64,000 bases of DNA from an uncultured Alphaproteobacteria bacterium (lineage in GTDB: Bacteria; Pseudomonadota; Alphaproteobacteria; CAAHEQ01; UBA3637), in the NCBI GenBank assembly GCA_934203105.1, contig CAKPYQ010000002.1:1-64000 (forward strand). The letters are read 5' to 3'. Numbering within the stretch: position 1 is the stretch's first letter; each line of letters opens with the position of its first letter. Shown piece after piece: positions 8,824 to 17,114 of the stretch. The translations under genes were made by a program, and so were the position numbers. The notes beneath the pieces were generated by a model. That model worked only from the letters and a program-made list of their open reading frames with translations, was not told the DNA's origin and made no database searches.

Positions 8824-11571
8824 TTATTTTACGCAGGTAAATTGAGCTGCTGTCGTCGGGTGAACTTCCGCTCCGTTGTAGCCGTCATAAGCAAATCCCG
8901 CTTCGTTGGTACAGGAATAAGAGTAGGGCAGGCGATTGTGACGGTCAGATCCCGGATAGGCCAACCAATAATAATTGATGTTATTGATGCCGCAATAATT
9001 TGTCGTTCCGGAATCAACCAATGTGTTACAAGAGACACGACCAGTAGTAACTTCTTTCAAAGTCGGCAATCGTCCACCTAGGTTGGCGCACGTTTTTTTT
9101 GCATTTGCAAAGGTTGCTTTACCAACAGGGCATTTTGGATAAACGCATCTGGTAGTGCCGGCCATGTATGAATTCAGACACGTCCAGCCTGGACCGCATT
9201 CGTCTTCATAATATGGGCAGACGCCGGCAGAAGCCTCTACATATACCGTGTTGCAACCGGAACTAACGGCTTTCGGACAGCATAAGCCGGCCTTGCTGTT
9301 ATATGGCTGATCGTATGGACAGCAGGTGTTGTCAGAAGCGTTCCAAGTTCTGCTTGCCATTTTACAACAATAATCGTCCTTATCCGGATCAATAGCCGTT
9401 GAACAAGTGTTTGTTTCCGGAAAATAGTTATGACATAGCGTGCAGACGGCTTTATCTTGGCATTCTTTGTTTACAACAACTTGACCCGTCGCACAGCAAG
9501 CAGACCCGCTCCACAGACGACCGGCAAGCGTACAGCATTCTGCTCCGTTTTCTGGAACATTGCCATAGCAGGTATTTGTTGCGGCGTCATATGCTTGGCA
9601 TGTCGTGCAGACGGCTTTATCTTGGCATTCACTGTTTACAACAACTTGACCCGTCGCACAGCAAGCAGACCCGCTCCACAAGCGACCAGCCGCTGCACAG
9701 CATTCTTCGCCATTTTCTGGAATATTGCCATAACAGGTATTTGTTGCTTCTTCGTACGTTTGACATATCGTGCAGGTCGCTTTATCTTGGCAAGTGCCAT
9801 TTACAACAACTTGACCCGTCGCACAGCAAGCAGACCCGCTCCACAGACGACCTGCCGCTGCGCAGCATTCTTCGCCATTTTCTGGAACATTACCATAACA
9901 AGTATTTGTTGCTTCATCATATGCTTGGCATGTCGTGCAGACGGCTTTATCTTGGCATTCACCGTTTACAACAACTTGACCCGCGGCGCAACAGGCTGAC
10001 CCGCTCCACAGACGACCGGCCGCCGCGCAACAATCCGCTCCGTTTTCGGGGATATTCCCATAACAAGTGTTTGTTGCGGCGTCATACGTTTGACATATCG
10101 AGCAAGCAGCTTTGTCTTGGCATTCACCGTTTACAACAACTTGACCTGTTGCACAGCAAGCAGACCCGCTCCACAGACGACCAGCTGCCGCGCAACACTC
10201 CGCGCCGTTTTCGGGAATATTGCCATAGCAAGTGTTTGTTGTGGCGTCATAAACTTGACATACCGAGCAAGTGACTTTGTCTTGGCAAGTGCCATTTGCA
10301 ACAACTTGACCCGTGGCGCAACAGGCTGACCCGCTCCACAGACGACCGGCAGCAGCACAACACTCCGCCCCGTTTTCGGGGATATTCCCATAACAAGTGT
10401 TTGTTGCGGCGTCATACGTTTGACATATCGAGCAAGCAGCTTTTACTTCGCAACGGCCGTTTACAACGACTTCATTGCTTTTGCATTGACACGTCGCCGT
10501 ATCCGCGCCGATTGGTGTACCGGCCGGACAAGAACAACCTTTTGTTTGGGAATTTCTGACCAACGGCAAAACACATTTGGGAATACAAACGCCGTCGTAA
10601 ATTTCATTGGACGCGGTATCGCATTCGCAACGATAAGACAATAAATTGCAAATTTCCAACATTTGACAATGGCTGTTTTGGGTGCATTCAACGCAACCCG
10701 TGCCGTCAACCCAATAATTTAATCCCTCCGGACAGACGCATTTGTCGTTTTTTTCGATTTGGTTGAGCGGACAAACGCAGGTATTATTTTCGATGATGTG
10801 GCTTTTTTCACATTCGCACGTTTCTTCCAAAGCGTGTTTAGGCGTTGACGCCGGACATACACATCGGTTGTCTCGACAAAATTTAGGTGCCGGACACGCC
10901 GGAACACAATAGGTTACGTTTTCGACGCTCTTTAAAGAAAAATAAAAACTCATTTTTTGATGATCGTTTAAACAAATTTCGGGGCCGCCTTGGATTTCTT
11001 TATCTTCATCATTCCAAACAGTCACTTTTTCAACTGCCGGATTTTCCAAGTTCAACGTGTGTTTACAAACCGCCTTTCTGACATCTTCAACGTCAACGAC
11101 AAAGCCGTCAATTTCATCGGTTTTGAAAACTTGCATAGGAAAGGTAGAATCCGGATGTGTCAATTCGGTGTCGATTTGTTCACCGCCTTGCCAATCGTCC
11201 AAGCTTTTATTTGACGTTGCCACGCTGGTTGCATGTAACATTACATCGCTCCACAGGTCGTTAGAGGATTTTTTGGCCATGCTATATTGATAAATGACAA
11301 GCCCGCCGATGGACAGCACACCGATGATCGCCAGCACGCCCAGCATTTCAAGCATGCTACGACCTGCATTATGTCCCAAGAGGGGACGCGAAAATTTTCG
11401 CGCGGCGCGTCCCCTCTTGCCGGCGTTTTCGCAATCGTCATTCTGAGCGCTTGCGAAGAATCTCTCAACTTCCCGCGCATCATTCACCCGATCAAAAAAA
11501 TGATTTTTGCAGCCCCCACGCCCCAACTCAAAAATCATTTTTTTGATGTTTAATAATTGATTTTTATTCAT
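8824..11571 (-). CDS. Prepilin-like, Cys-rich repeat protein with C-terminal lectin-like region
   Basis: This secreted or surface protein (915 residues from this start) carries a class III prepilin leader, NAG/RSMLEMLGVLAIIGVLSI, at about residues 67-88: Glu at mature position 5, then a hydrophobic helix. A pilin-like head, EGF-like Cys runs and six 55-residue repeats (NTCYGN, PENGAECC, GRLWSGSACC) follow. The C-terminus has CANLGGRLPTLKEV and YYWLAYPG, recalling C-type-lectin-like or DUF1566 folds. The start at 11571 is chosen because AAGGAGA lies just upstream, while an upstream ATG overlaps the promoter. The leader is unusually long because palindromic DNA is inserted in frame. Export by a type IV pilin/T2S-like system is inferred. 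Confidence 0.82.
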   Translation of the reverse strand: MNKNQLLNIKKMIFELGRGGCKNHFFDRVNDAREVERFFASAQNDDCENAGKRGRAARKFSRPLLGHNAGRSMLEMLGVLAIIGVLSIGGLVIYQYSMAKKSSNDLWSDVMLHATSVATSNKSLDDWQGGEQIDTELTHPDSTFPMQVFKTDEIDGFVVDVEDVRKAVCKHTLNLENPAVEKVTVWNDEDKEIQGGPEICLNDHQKMSFYFSLKSVENVTYCVPACPAPKFCRDNRCVCPASTPKHALEETCECEKSHIIENNTCVCPLNQIEKNDKCVCPEGLNYWVDGTGCVECTQNSHCQMLEICNLLSYRCECDTASNEIYDGVCIPKCVLPLVRNSQTKGCSCPAGTPIGADTATCQCKSNEVVVNGRCEVKAACSICQTYDAATNTCYGNIPENGAECCAAAGRLWSGSACCATGQVVANGTCQDKVTCSVCQVYDATTNTCYGNIPENGAECCAAAGRLWSGSACCATGQVVVNGECQDKAACSICQTYDAATNTCYGNIPENGADCCAAAGRLWSGSACCAAGQVVVNGECQDKAVCTTCQAYDEATNTCYGNVPENGEECCAAAGRLWSGSACCATGQVVVNGTCQDKATCTICQTYEEATNTCYGNIPENGEECCAAAGRLWSGSACCATGQVVVNSECQDKAVCTTCQAYDAATNTCYGNVPENGAECCTLAGRLWSGSACCATGQVVVNKECQDKAVCTLCHNYFPETNTCSTAIDPDKDDYCCKMASRTWNASDNTCCPYDQPYNSKAGLCCPKAVSSGCNTVYVEASAGVCPYYEDECGPGWTCLNSYMAGTTRCVYPKCPVGKATFANAKKTCANLGGRLPTLKEVTTGRVSCNTLVDSGTTNYCGINNINYYWLAYPGSDRHNRLPYSYSCTNEAGFAYDGYNGAEVHPTTAAQFTCVK
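9451..10440 (-). repeat. Six tandem 165-bp repeats inside the Cys-rich gene
   Basis: The phrase TTGACCCGTCGCACAGCAAG and near variants recur every 165 bp from 9481 to about 10306 on the plus strand. Each unit encodes 55 residues with eight cysteines and ends in CQDK. The units differ mainly at a few codons, pointing to recent expansion. A seventh, diverged unit follows toward the C-terminus. Confidence 0.95.
11377..11419. repeat. Palindromic element within the coding leader
   Basis: Arms CAAGAGGGGACGCG and CGCGTCCCCTCTTG are perfect 14-bp inverted repeats around a 15-bp spacer. It is translated in frame just before the prepilin cleavage motif. The adjoining segment 11431-11465 reads CGTCATTCTGAGCGCTTGCG onward, which resembles a dispersed repeat common in many bacterial genomes (from memory). 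Confidence 0.85.
11491..11547. repeat. Second palindromic element within the coding leader
   Basis: Perfect 19-bp inverted repeats (ATCAAAAAAATGATTTTTG and its complement) flank a 19-bp C-rich spacer. It is also translated in frame, 8 codons after the chosen start of the Cys-rich gene. Confidence 0.88.
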
Positions 11572-11625
11572 TTTTATCTCCTTATTCAGCGTCGACAAAT
11601 AAAAAAAGAAATAATTATCTTTTAT

Positions 11626-11654
11626 ACTATACACAACCGATTGTTTACTGTCAA
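11626..11654 (-). promoter_or_regulatory. Sigma-70 promoter of the Cys-rich prepilin-like gene
   Basis: On the minus strand TTGACA is followed after 17 bp by TATAGT. It lies 55 bp before the ATG at 11571 and overlaps the longer upstream reading frame, which supports the shorter start. Confidence 0.72.
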
Positions 11655-11745
11655 GAGGTATTTTAACGCCAAAATCAAAAATAACCGATTGAAAATAAAT
11701 AAATGTTGCCGGAAAAATAGGTTTATAAAAGAAAGTATGTTAATT

Positions 11746-13521
11746 TTACGCTTTTTGAGCCATGAATAAATATCCTTGGCAGGGCGCTTTGTTTTCCTGA
11801 CGCAACGTAACTTCTTGGGCTGTAATCTCATCAAAGCCGGCATTTTTCAAGGCCGAATTGATGATGTCAAAGCCGTGTTGATAACGTCCGTTCGGTTGAA
11901 GTGTTATTTGATCGGGATTTAGCGCTTTTTCCACTGTAAAAATAAAAGTGCCCCTCGATGTTAAATATTTATGTACTTCTTTAATAATATCGTCTAATTT
12001 GTTGATATAACAAAAAACATCTGCAGCGACGATTAAATCAAAAGCTTGCGATACATTTTGCAGATAATCCAAAATGTCCATCGTAAAAAGCGCATCATAA
12101 ATATGCTTTTTTTCGGCTTTTTGAATCATTTTTTGTGACATATCGACGCCCGTCAAGCGCTTGGACTCGGTGCGCAATAAAGCGCCGCTTAAACCGGTGC
12201 CACAGCCTAAATCCAACACGTTTTCAAATGTTTTGCCCGCCGTTTTTTGCGCAATCAATTGCGGAATTTGGCAATTTAAAATTTGCATTTTTTCATCATA
12301 GGTATCCGCAAACGCATCATAAAATGTTTGCGTATAGGCAAAATCAATGTCCGTCCCCGACGATTGTCCGTTTAAAGCGTTGTTTGTATGAATTGCCAGC
12401 GGATTATCGGGAAAGTTTTTTACCCAACCGGAAGCGTAAAGTAATGCCGTTTTGGGTTCTGTTTCAAACCATTTAGGCAGCATATTTGCCAAACGCAAAT
12501 GAATAATAGATTGCAGTTGTTTTTGTCCCAAAACCTTAAAATAAAGACCGGCAGCTTCTTCAAAATTGCCCAAATCTTCCAAGGCAATGGCTAAATTAAA
12601 CGCAGCTTTTGTATCCGTGGGGTCGATGATAAAAACGTTTCGATACATTTCGAGTGCTTCCATAACGCGATTTTGACGATATAACAAAGCCCCTAAATTA
12701 TTGTAAGCGGCGACATTGTTGACATCTGTGCGCAATACGTCGCGATAGGCTTGTTCAGCCAAATCGGGATTTTCATTTTCCAACAACATCGCTTTTTCAA
12801 AATAAGCGTCTGTACAAAAACGGTTTACTGCGATTGCTTTTTCAAACGCCGCAAGCGCGTCATTTTTTTGACCAAGCAGATTTAAAACTTTACCGTATTC
12901 AACAAAAAGAAAATCAACATTGTTTGCAATTTTTATTGCTTTTTCAATATATTGTAATGATGAATTGATGTTGTTATTTAATCTGTTTTGTACCGATGTT
13001 TGATAAAGAGCCTGTACAGAATTCGGATCAATTTTTAAAGCCTCAGCCAATAAATTTTCGGCTTGATTTAAATTGTTTTGTTGCCGTTCTAACAGAGCCT
13101 TGTTCACATAAGCCAACACCATATCGGGGTTGATTTGAATGGCTTTGTCAAAAGCCGTACGTGATTTATCCAATTGTCCCATTTGGCGATAGATATTTCC
13201 CATATTATTTTGGCTTTCGGGCATATCGGCAATTTTTTCATATATAGCTAATGCTTCGTTCAACTTCCCGCTTTCCTGTAAAGCCACAGCCAAAGAATAT
13301 TGAAAATCTTTGTTTTTGGGATCGGCCAGCGTGGATTGATAAAGCAATTGACACGCTTCATCAAAAATGCCTTTTGACAAGGCAATTAAACCCAAAAAAT
13401 ACAGCGCTTGCGGCAACGCCGGCGATAAATTTAAAACTTGGCGAAAGGCCTTTTCGGCTTCGTCTAATTGTCCGGCCGCATACAGGTTAATTGCGTTTGA
13501 TAGTAAGAGGTTTTGATTCAT
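11746..13521 (-). CDS. TPR protein fused to a SAM-dependent methyltransferase
   Basis: The 591-residue protein has about ten tetratricopeptide repeats in its first 370 residues (for example GKLNEALAIYEKIADMPES, QLDKSRTAFDKAIQINPDM). A class I methyltransferase domain follows. Motif I is VLDLGCGTGLSGALL (about 435), then GVDMSQKMIQKAEKK and the later FDLIVAADVFCYI. Such TPR-methyltransferase fusions occur in alphaproteobacteria, but the substrate is unknown; TPRs suggest a protein target or partner. It is transcribed away from accB, and a 146-bp divergent gap separates them. There is no signal peptide, so it should be cytoplasmic. Confidence 0.85.
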   Translation of the reverse strand: MNQNLLLSNAINLYAAGQLDEAEKAFRQVLNLSPALPQALYFLGLIALSKGIFDEACQLLYQSTLADPKNKDFQYSLAVALQESGKLNEALAIYEKIADMPESQNNMGNIYRQMGQLDKSRTAFDKAIQINPDMVLAYVNKALLERQQNNLNQAENLLAEALKIDPNSVQALYQTSVQNRLNNNINSSLQYIEKAIKIANNVDFLFVEYGKVLNLLGQKNDALAAFEKAIAVNRFCTDAYFEKAMLLENENPDLAEQAYRDVLRTDVNNVAAYNNLGALLYRQNRVMEALEMYRNVFIIDPTDTKAAFNLAIALEDLGNFEEAAGLYFKVLGQKQLQSIIHLRLANMLPKWFETEPKTALLYASGWVKNFPDNPLAIHTNNALNGQSSGTDIDFAYTQTFYDAFADTYDEKMQILNCQIPQLIAQKTAGKTFENVLDLGCGTGLSGALLRTESKRLTGVDMSQKMIQKAEKKHIYDALFTMDILDYLQNVSQAFDLIVAADVFCYINKLDDIIKEVHKYLTSRGTFIFTVEKALNPDQITLQPNGRYQHGFDIINSALKNAGFDEITAQEVTLRQENKAPCQGYLFMAQKA

Positions 13522-13584
13522 TTATAACGTCCTTTTAAATGCCAATAGTAAGGGCTTTTGATTTTGATTTCAAGTTAAATTTAA

Positions 13585-13604
13585 CAACTTTGTCACAAAA
13601 GTTG
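13585..13604. promoter_or_regulatory. Inverted repeat in the accB divergent intergenic region
   Basis: CAACTTT and AAAGTTG are separated by six bases, between the TPR-methyltransferase gene and accB. The shape fits a dimeric repressor site, but no regulator is indicated and chance is not excluded. Confidence 0.3.
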
Positions 13605-13668
13605 AATTGCGTTTTGTTAATACGATGATATACTTCAATTAAAATATAACGATGAGAAGGATTTTTTT

Positions 13669-14112
13669 ATGGAAAACATCAATAAAAAAGCGATTTCGGA
13701 ATTATCAGAATTGTTGCACGCGAACAATTTGCGGGAAATTGAGTACGAAGCGGATAATGTCCGCATTCGGGTGGTGGCTAATTTGCCCGAAGAAAAAGGC
13801 CTGACGGTGGCGCCGGTTATGTCGGCTGCCAATGCGCCTGTTTCGGCTCCGGCAAAGCCTGCTGCTGATGCGGATAAGGAAAATCAAGTAAAATCACCGA
13901 TGGTGGGTGTTGTTTATTTGTCGGCGGATCCGTCTTCTGCGAACTTTGTGCGGGAAGGGGATTTGATCGGGGTCGGTCAAACTTTATGTTTGATTGAGGC
14001 GATGAAAACATTTAATCCGGTGAAATCGACAAAATCCGGACGCGTAAAAAAGATTTTAGTTCAATCGGGTATGCCGGTCGAATTCAATGAACCTTTATTT
14101 GTGATTGAATAA
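13669..14112 (+). CDS. accB: Biotin carboxyl carrier protein of acetyl-CoA carboxylase
   Basis: This 147-residue protein carries the biotin that shuttles carboxyl groups in the first step of fatty acid synthesis. It has the usual N-terminal helical part, a Pro/Ala-rich linker (about 47-70), and a C-terminal biotinyl domain beginning VKSPMVGVVYLS. The biotin lysine is in IEAMKTFNPV; the residue after Lys is Thr instead of the common Met or Leu. A GAAGGA site precedes the ATG. accC follows after 4 bp, the standard accBC operon. Confidence 0.95.
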   Translation: MENINKKAISELSELLHANNLREIEYEADNVRIRVVANLPEEKGLTVAPVMSAANAPVSAPAKPAADADKENQVKSPMVGVVYLSADPSSANFVREGDLIGVGQTLCLIEAMKTFNPVKSTKSGRVKKILVQSGMPVEFNEPLFVIE

Positions 14113-14116
14113 GTAA

Positions 14117-15469
14117 ATGATGTTTGAAAAAGTTTTAATTGCTAATCGCGGAGAAATTGCTTTACGGATTCACCGAGCCTGTAAAGAAATGGGAATAAAA
14201 ACGGTTGCCGTTCATTCGACGGTTGATGCGGACGCTATGCATGTTCGCTTGGCGGACGAAGCCATTTGTATCGGGCCGGCGCCTGCGCGTGATTCGTACT
14301 TAAATAAAGCGGCGATTATCAGCGCGGCATTGATTTGCGGAGCAGATGCTATTCACCCCGGCTATGGTTTTTTGTCGGAAAATGCGGATTTTGCGGAAAT
14401 GGTCGAAGCGCACGGATTAACCTTTATCGGCCCCAAAGCGTCAATGATCCGCAAAATGGGAAATAAAGTTTTGGCGCGTGAGGCTGCTCAAAACGCCGGA
14501 TTGCCAGTGTTAAGCGGTTCTGACGGTGCTGTTTTAAACTTGGACGCAGCAACGATTATTGCCGACAAAATCGGCTATCCCGTTTTGGTCAAAGCGGCAA
14601 ACGGCGGCGGCGGAAAAGGAATGAAAGTTGCTTTCAGCCGTGATGAATTGGAAAGCGCGTTTGTTTTGGCGCAAAAGGAAGCCAAAGCCGCATTCGGTGA
14701 TGATACGGTTTTTATTGAAAAATACCTGCAAAACCCGCGCCATATAGAAGTCCAGATTTTGGCCGATAATTATGGGCATGTGGTTTGTTTAGGTGAACGC
14801 GATTGTTCTTTGCAACGCAATAACCAAAAGATTTTGGAAGAAACGCCGTCGCCGGCTTTGAACAGGCAACAACGAGAAGCTTTGTTTGAATCGGCCAGAA
14901 CGGCGATTGAAAAAATCGGTTATTCGAATGCGGGGACTTTGGAGTTTTTATTCGAAGACGGCAAATTTTATTTTTTGGAAATGAATACGCGTCTTCAAGT
15001 CGAACACCCGATTACGGAAATGGTGACCGGTATTGATATTGTTCGGGAGCAAATTCGTTTGGCTGCGGGCGCTCCGTTGGGGTACAGTCAAAAAGATGTT
15101 CGCATAGAGGGTTGTGCCATTGAATGCCGGATTAACGCCGAAAATCCGGAAACGTTTATTCCAAGCCCCGGCAAAATCGGTTGTTGGCATGTTCCCGGCG
15201 GTTTATGGGTTCGTGTTGATTCGGCGATGTTTTCGGGGTATAAAGTACCGCCTCAATATGACAGTTTGGCCGCTAAATTGATTGTGTTTGGTCGTACCCG
15301 CAACGGTGCTTTGATGCGCTTGCGCCGTGCTTTGGACGAATTTGTCATTGACGGCATTGAAACGACAATTCCGTTGCATCAACGCTTGGTTCACGAAGCC
15401 GATTTCATCGACGGGCAATACAATATTCATTGGTTGCAACATTTTTTGGAAAAAAATACCAAAAAGTAG
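14117..15469 (+). CDS. accC: Biotin carboxylase of acetyl-CoA carboxylase
   Basis: This 450-residue ATP-grasp enzyme carboxylates biotin on AccB. It shows the family run: KVLIANRGEIALRI at the N-terminus, HPGYGFLSENADFA, the glycine-rich ATP loop KAANGGGGKGMKVA, the catalytic stretch FLEMNTRLQVEHPITEMVTG, and the biotin carboxylase C-terminal domain to the end. The length matches the family. The start could also be the second Met three bases later. A terminator follows at 15503. Confidence 0.96.
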   Translation: MMFEKVLIANRGEIALRIHRACKEMGIKTVAVHSTVDADAMHVRLADEAICIGPAPARDSYLNKAAIISAALICGADAIHPGYGFLSENADFAEMVEAHGLTFIGPKASMIRKMGNKVLAREAAQNAGLPVLSGSDGAVLNLDAATIIADKIGYPVLVKAANGGGGKGMKVAFSRDELESAFVLAQKEAKAAFGDDTVFIEKYLQNPRHIEVQILADNYGHVVCLGERDCSLQRNNQKILEETPSPALNRQQREALFESARTAIEKIGYSNAGTLEFLFEDGKFYFLEMNTRLQVEHPITEMVTGIDIVREQIRLAAGAPLGYSQKDVRIEGCAIECRINAENPETFIPSPGKIGCWHVPGGLWVRVDSAMFSGYKVPPQYDSLAAKLIVFGRTRNGALMRLRRALDEFVIDGIETTIPLHQRLVHEADFIDGQYNIHWLQHFLEKNTKK

Positions 15470-15502
15470 GCTTTAAACCATAATTAAATATTCTTTTTTT
15501 TT

Positions 15503-15542
15503 AAGGTGCTATTGCTTTTTTGATAAAGCATCAGCACCTTTT
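15503..15542 (+). terminator. Terminator after accC
   Basis: AAGGTGCT and AGCACCTT pair over eight bases around a 22-base loop, followed by TTTT. Confidence 0.65.
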
Positions 15543-15575
15543 ACCTTGTATCTTTTTTTAATTTGGAGGGTAAAA

Positions 15576-16184
15576 ATGAAAAAGAAATTATTTTTAAGTA
15601 CCGGTTTTGCTTTTATGTGTTTGTTGGCTTTGCCGGCAATGGCGGACTGTGTTTGCGGTTCGGCGGGTTGCAAGCCGTGCGATGATTCACAAGATTATTT
15701 GGAAGATGTCGGCAAGCATATGAAAAAGCAAGCTAAACGCTTAAACAAGCACATAGCAATTAAAAAACAAGCCAAAGCAAAGATTTCTCCTTGCGCCGAT
15801 ATAGCGCCCGAGTTTTGGGAAGAAGAGGCCGAAGTTTTGGATAAAAACGGAAATGTGATTTTGTATTATGCTGATTTGGTGGAAGAAGACACGGTTGCTT
15901 TGACGGCCGAACAACAGGCAAAAGCCAAAACAGATGCTGCGTCATTGAAGCAGGCGGGACAAAAGTTAAAAGAAAATGCGGCCAAGCAAAAAGCGGAGTG
16001 TGCCGAAATTTTAACGTCTGTCAGCGAAGAAGTTATTCCGGTTCAAGCTCAAAACGGCAAACATAAAAAGATGATTAAATCCAAACGTGCGCAAGGCGAG
16101 TTGGTTTGGTTGGACGCTATGGAGAAAAACGGTGACATGTTGATCGAAGTCGGCGATTTTATCGATACCAATATGACGAAATAA
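15576..16184 (+). CDS. Secreted hypothetical protein, Lys/Ala-rich
   Basis: I do not recognise this 202-residue family. The start at 15576 follows a strong GGAGGG site and gives a clean signal peptide ending near PAMA. The mature protein opens with a small Cys cluster (DCVCGSAGCKPC), then a lysine-rich helical region and a helix rich in Ala, Lys and Gln (about 110-155). Two further cysteines (near SPCADI and KAECAEI) may form disulfides. It should sit in the periplasm. It is a single gene between the accBC terminator and its own terminator. Confidence 0.75.
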   Translation: MKKKLFLSTGFAFMCLLALPAMADCVCGSAGCKPCDDSQDYLEDVGKHMKKQAKRLNKHIAIKKQAKAKISPCADIAPEFWEEEAEVLDKNGNVILYYADLVEEDTVALTAEQQAKAKTDAASLKQAGQKLKENAAKQKAECAEILTSVSEEVIPVQAQNGKHKKMIKSKRAQGELVWLDAMEKNGDMLIEVGDFIDTNMTK

Positions 16185-16199
16185 TCATGAATGATCAAG

Positions 16200-16239
16200 A
16201 AAAGCTCTTTTAACTTAATGCTTAAAAGGGCTTTTTTTT
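16200..16239 (+). terminator. Terminator after the secreted protein gene
   Basis: AAAAGCTCTTTT pairs with AAAAGGGCTTTT (one G-U) and runs on into further T residues. Confidence 0.75.
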
Positions 16240-16255
16240 AACAAAGGAGAAATAA

Positions 16256-16711
16256 ATGAAAGAAGCGTATTTTGCTGCGGGTTCTTTTTGGAACGCGCAA
16301 TTATCGTTTGACACAGTGCATGGGGTGTTGGCCACCTATGTCGGATATATGGGCGGCATCGTTGCCGATCCAAGCTATATGGAAGTTTTGTACGGCGTGA
16401 CAGGACACGTTCAAACGGTCAAGGTTGTTTATGATGAAAAGGTTGTTTCTTATGCTGATTTGGTTGATTTTTTCTTTGAAATACACAATCCCAGCATTTT
16501 AAAACACGCGTCGAACAAAGCGCTTAACTCTGTTTTATTTTACAGCGACGCTAATGAAAAAAAGATTGCACAAAAAGCAAAAGCTTTGTTTAACATATAC
16601 AATCGCTATCATAAGCCGGCATTGACGCAAATCCGCAAAGCCGGTACGTTTTATATGGCGGAAGAAGCTCATCAACACTTTATTGAAAAAAGTTGGCCTT
16701 TGTTTAATTAA
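16256..16711 (+). CDS. MsrA-like protein lacking the catalytic residues
   Basis: The 151-residue protein follows the peptide-methionine (S)-S-oxide reductase fold from end to end (AAGSFWNAQ, VGYMGGIVADPSY, TGHVQTVKVVYD, FFEIHNPS, EEAHQHFIEKS). The residues that make MsrA work are changed. The nucleophilic Cys of GCFW is Ser10 (codon TCT, so not selenocysteine). The catalytic Glu of GHAE is Gln53, the Asp of the HDP motif is Asn78, and the Tyr of QYRS is Leu90. It also lacks the C-terminal resolving-Cys tail. The frame is intact with a GGAGA site upstream, so it looks like a conserved pseudoenzyme, perhaps a methionine-sulfoxide binder. No active MsrA is in this window. Confidence 0.85.
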   Translation: MKEAYFAAGSFWNAQLSFDTVHGVLATYVGYMGGIVADPSYMEVLYGVTGHVQTVKVVYDEKVVSYADLVDFFFEIHNPSILKHASNKALNSVLFYSDANEKKIAQKAKALFNIYNRYHKPALTQIRKAGTFYMAEEAHQHFIEKSWPLFN

Positions 16712-16822
16712 GAAAGGTCAAAGCTTTTTAATCCTGATGGATTCCCTCCTTTTAAAAGCCTTGACCATAGCGAATATATAGGGGGCAAGGCAGATAAATA
16801 CAAGACTGAACAAAAGTTCAGG

Positions 16823-17023
16823 TTATCGCACTTTTCCGGTTAATTTGTAATACAAGCGATCAAGCCAAGTAATTTTATGCCAACGTTTTAATGTTTTCAA
16901 CGCTTGTTTTTCGCATTCGGCGGCGGACACGGTGATTTTGTGTTCAACAGCGCCGTCACCTGTCTGATAAATGTGATGAATATATTTTGGATTTTGGGGA
17001 TCATTAAATATTTTGGACTTCAT
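16823..17023 (-). CDS. Small hypothetical protein
   Basis: This 66-residue basic protein is not recognised. Its composition looks coding: an N-terminal FNDPQNPKYIHHIYQ, a central acidic-to-basic helix with AAECEKQALKTLKRW, and a basic C-terminus. The ribosome site is weak. It is convergent with the MsrA-like gene and divergent from the ATP-grasp gene, whose promoter region it borders. Confidence 0.5.
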   Translation of the reverse strand: MKSKIFNDPQNPKYIHHIYQTGDGAVEHKITVSAAECEKQALKTLKRWHKITWLDRLYYKLTGKVR

Positions 17024-17114
17024 TCTAATACCTGAGGATAAATGGCATTTTTTAGTTGCTTTTCGATCATTTTATATTATAATGCTTTCGTTTTTTTATA
17101 AAAAAGGAGGGCAT

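Noticed and set aside
9399..10274. Long plus-strand open frame opposite the Cys-rich repeats
   Set aside because: It is the antisense of the 165-bp repeats, with no ribosome site and a repetitive His/Arg/Leu composition.
9451..10440. CRISPR array
   Set aside because: The 165-bp repeats are contiguous coding units with no spacers.
11572..11634. Longer N-terminus for the Cys-rich prepilin-like protein
   Set aside because: The extra codons overlap the promoter and its start region, and AAGGAGA sits before the ATG at 11571.
16283..16291. Selenocysteine in place of the MsrA catalytic Cys
   Set aside because: The codon is TCT (Ser), not TGA, and the frame is open without recoding.
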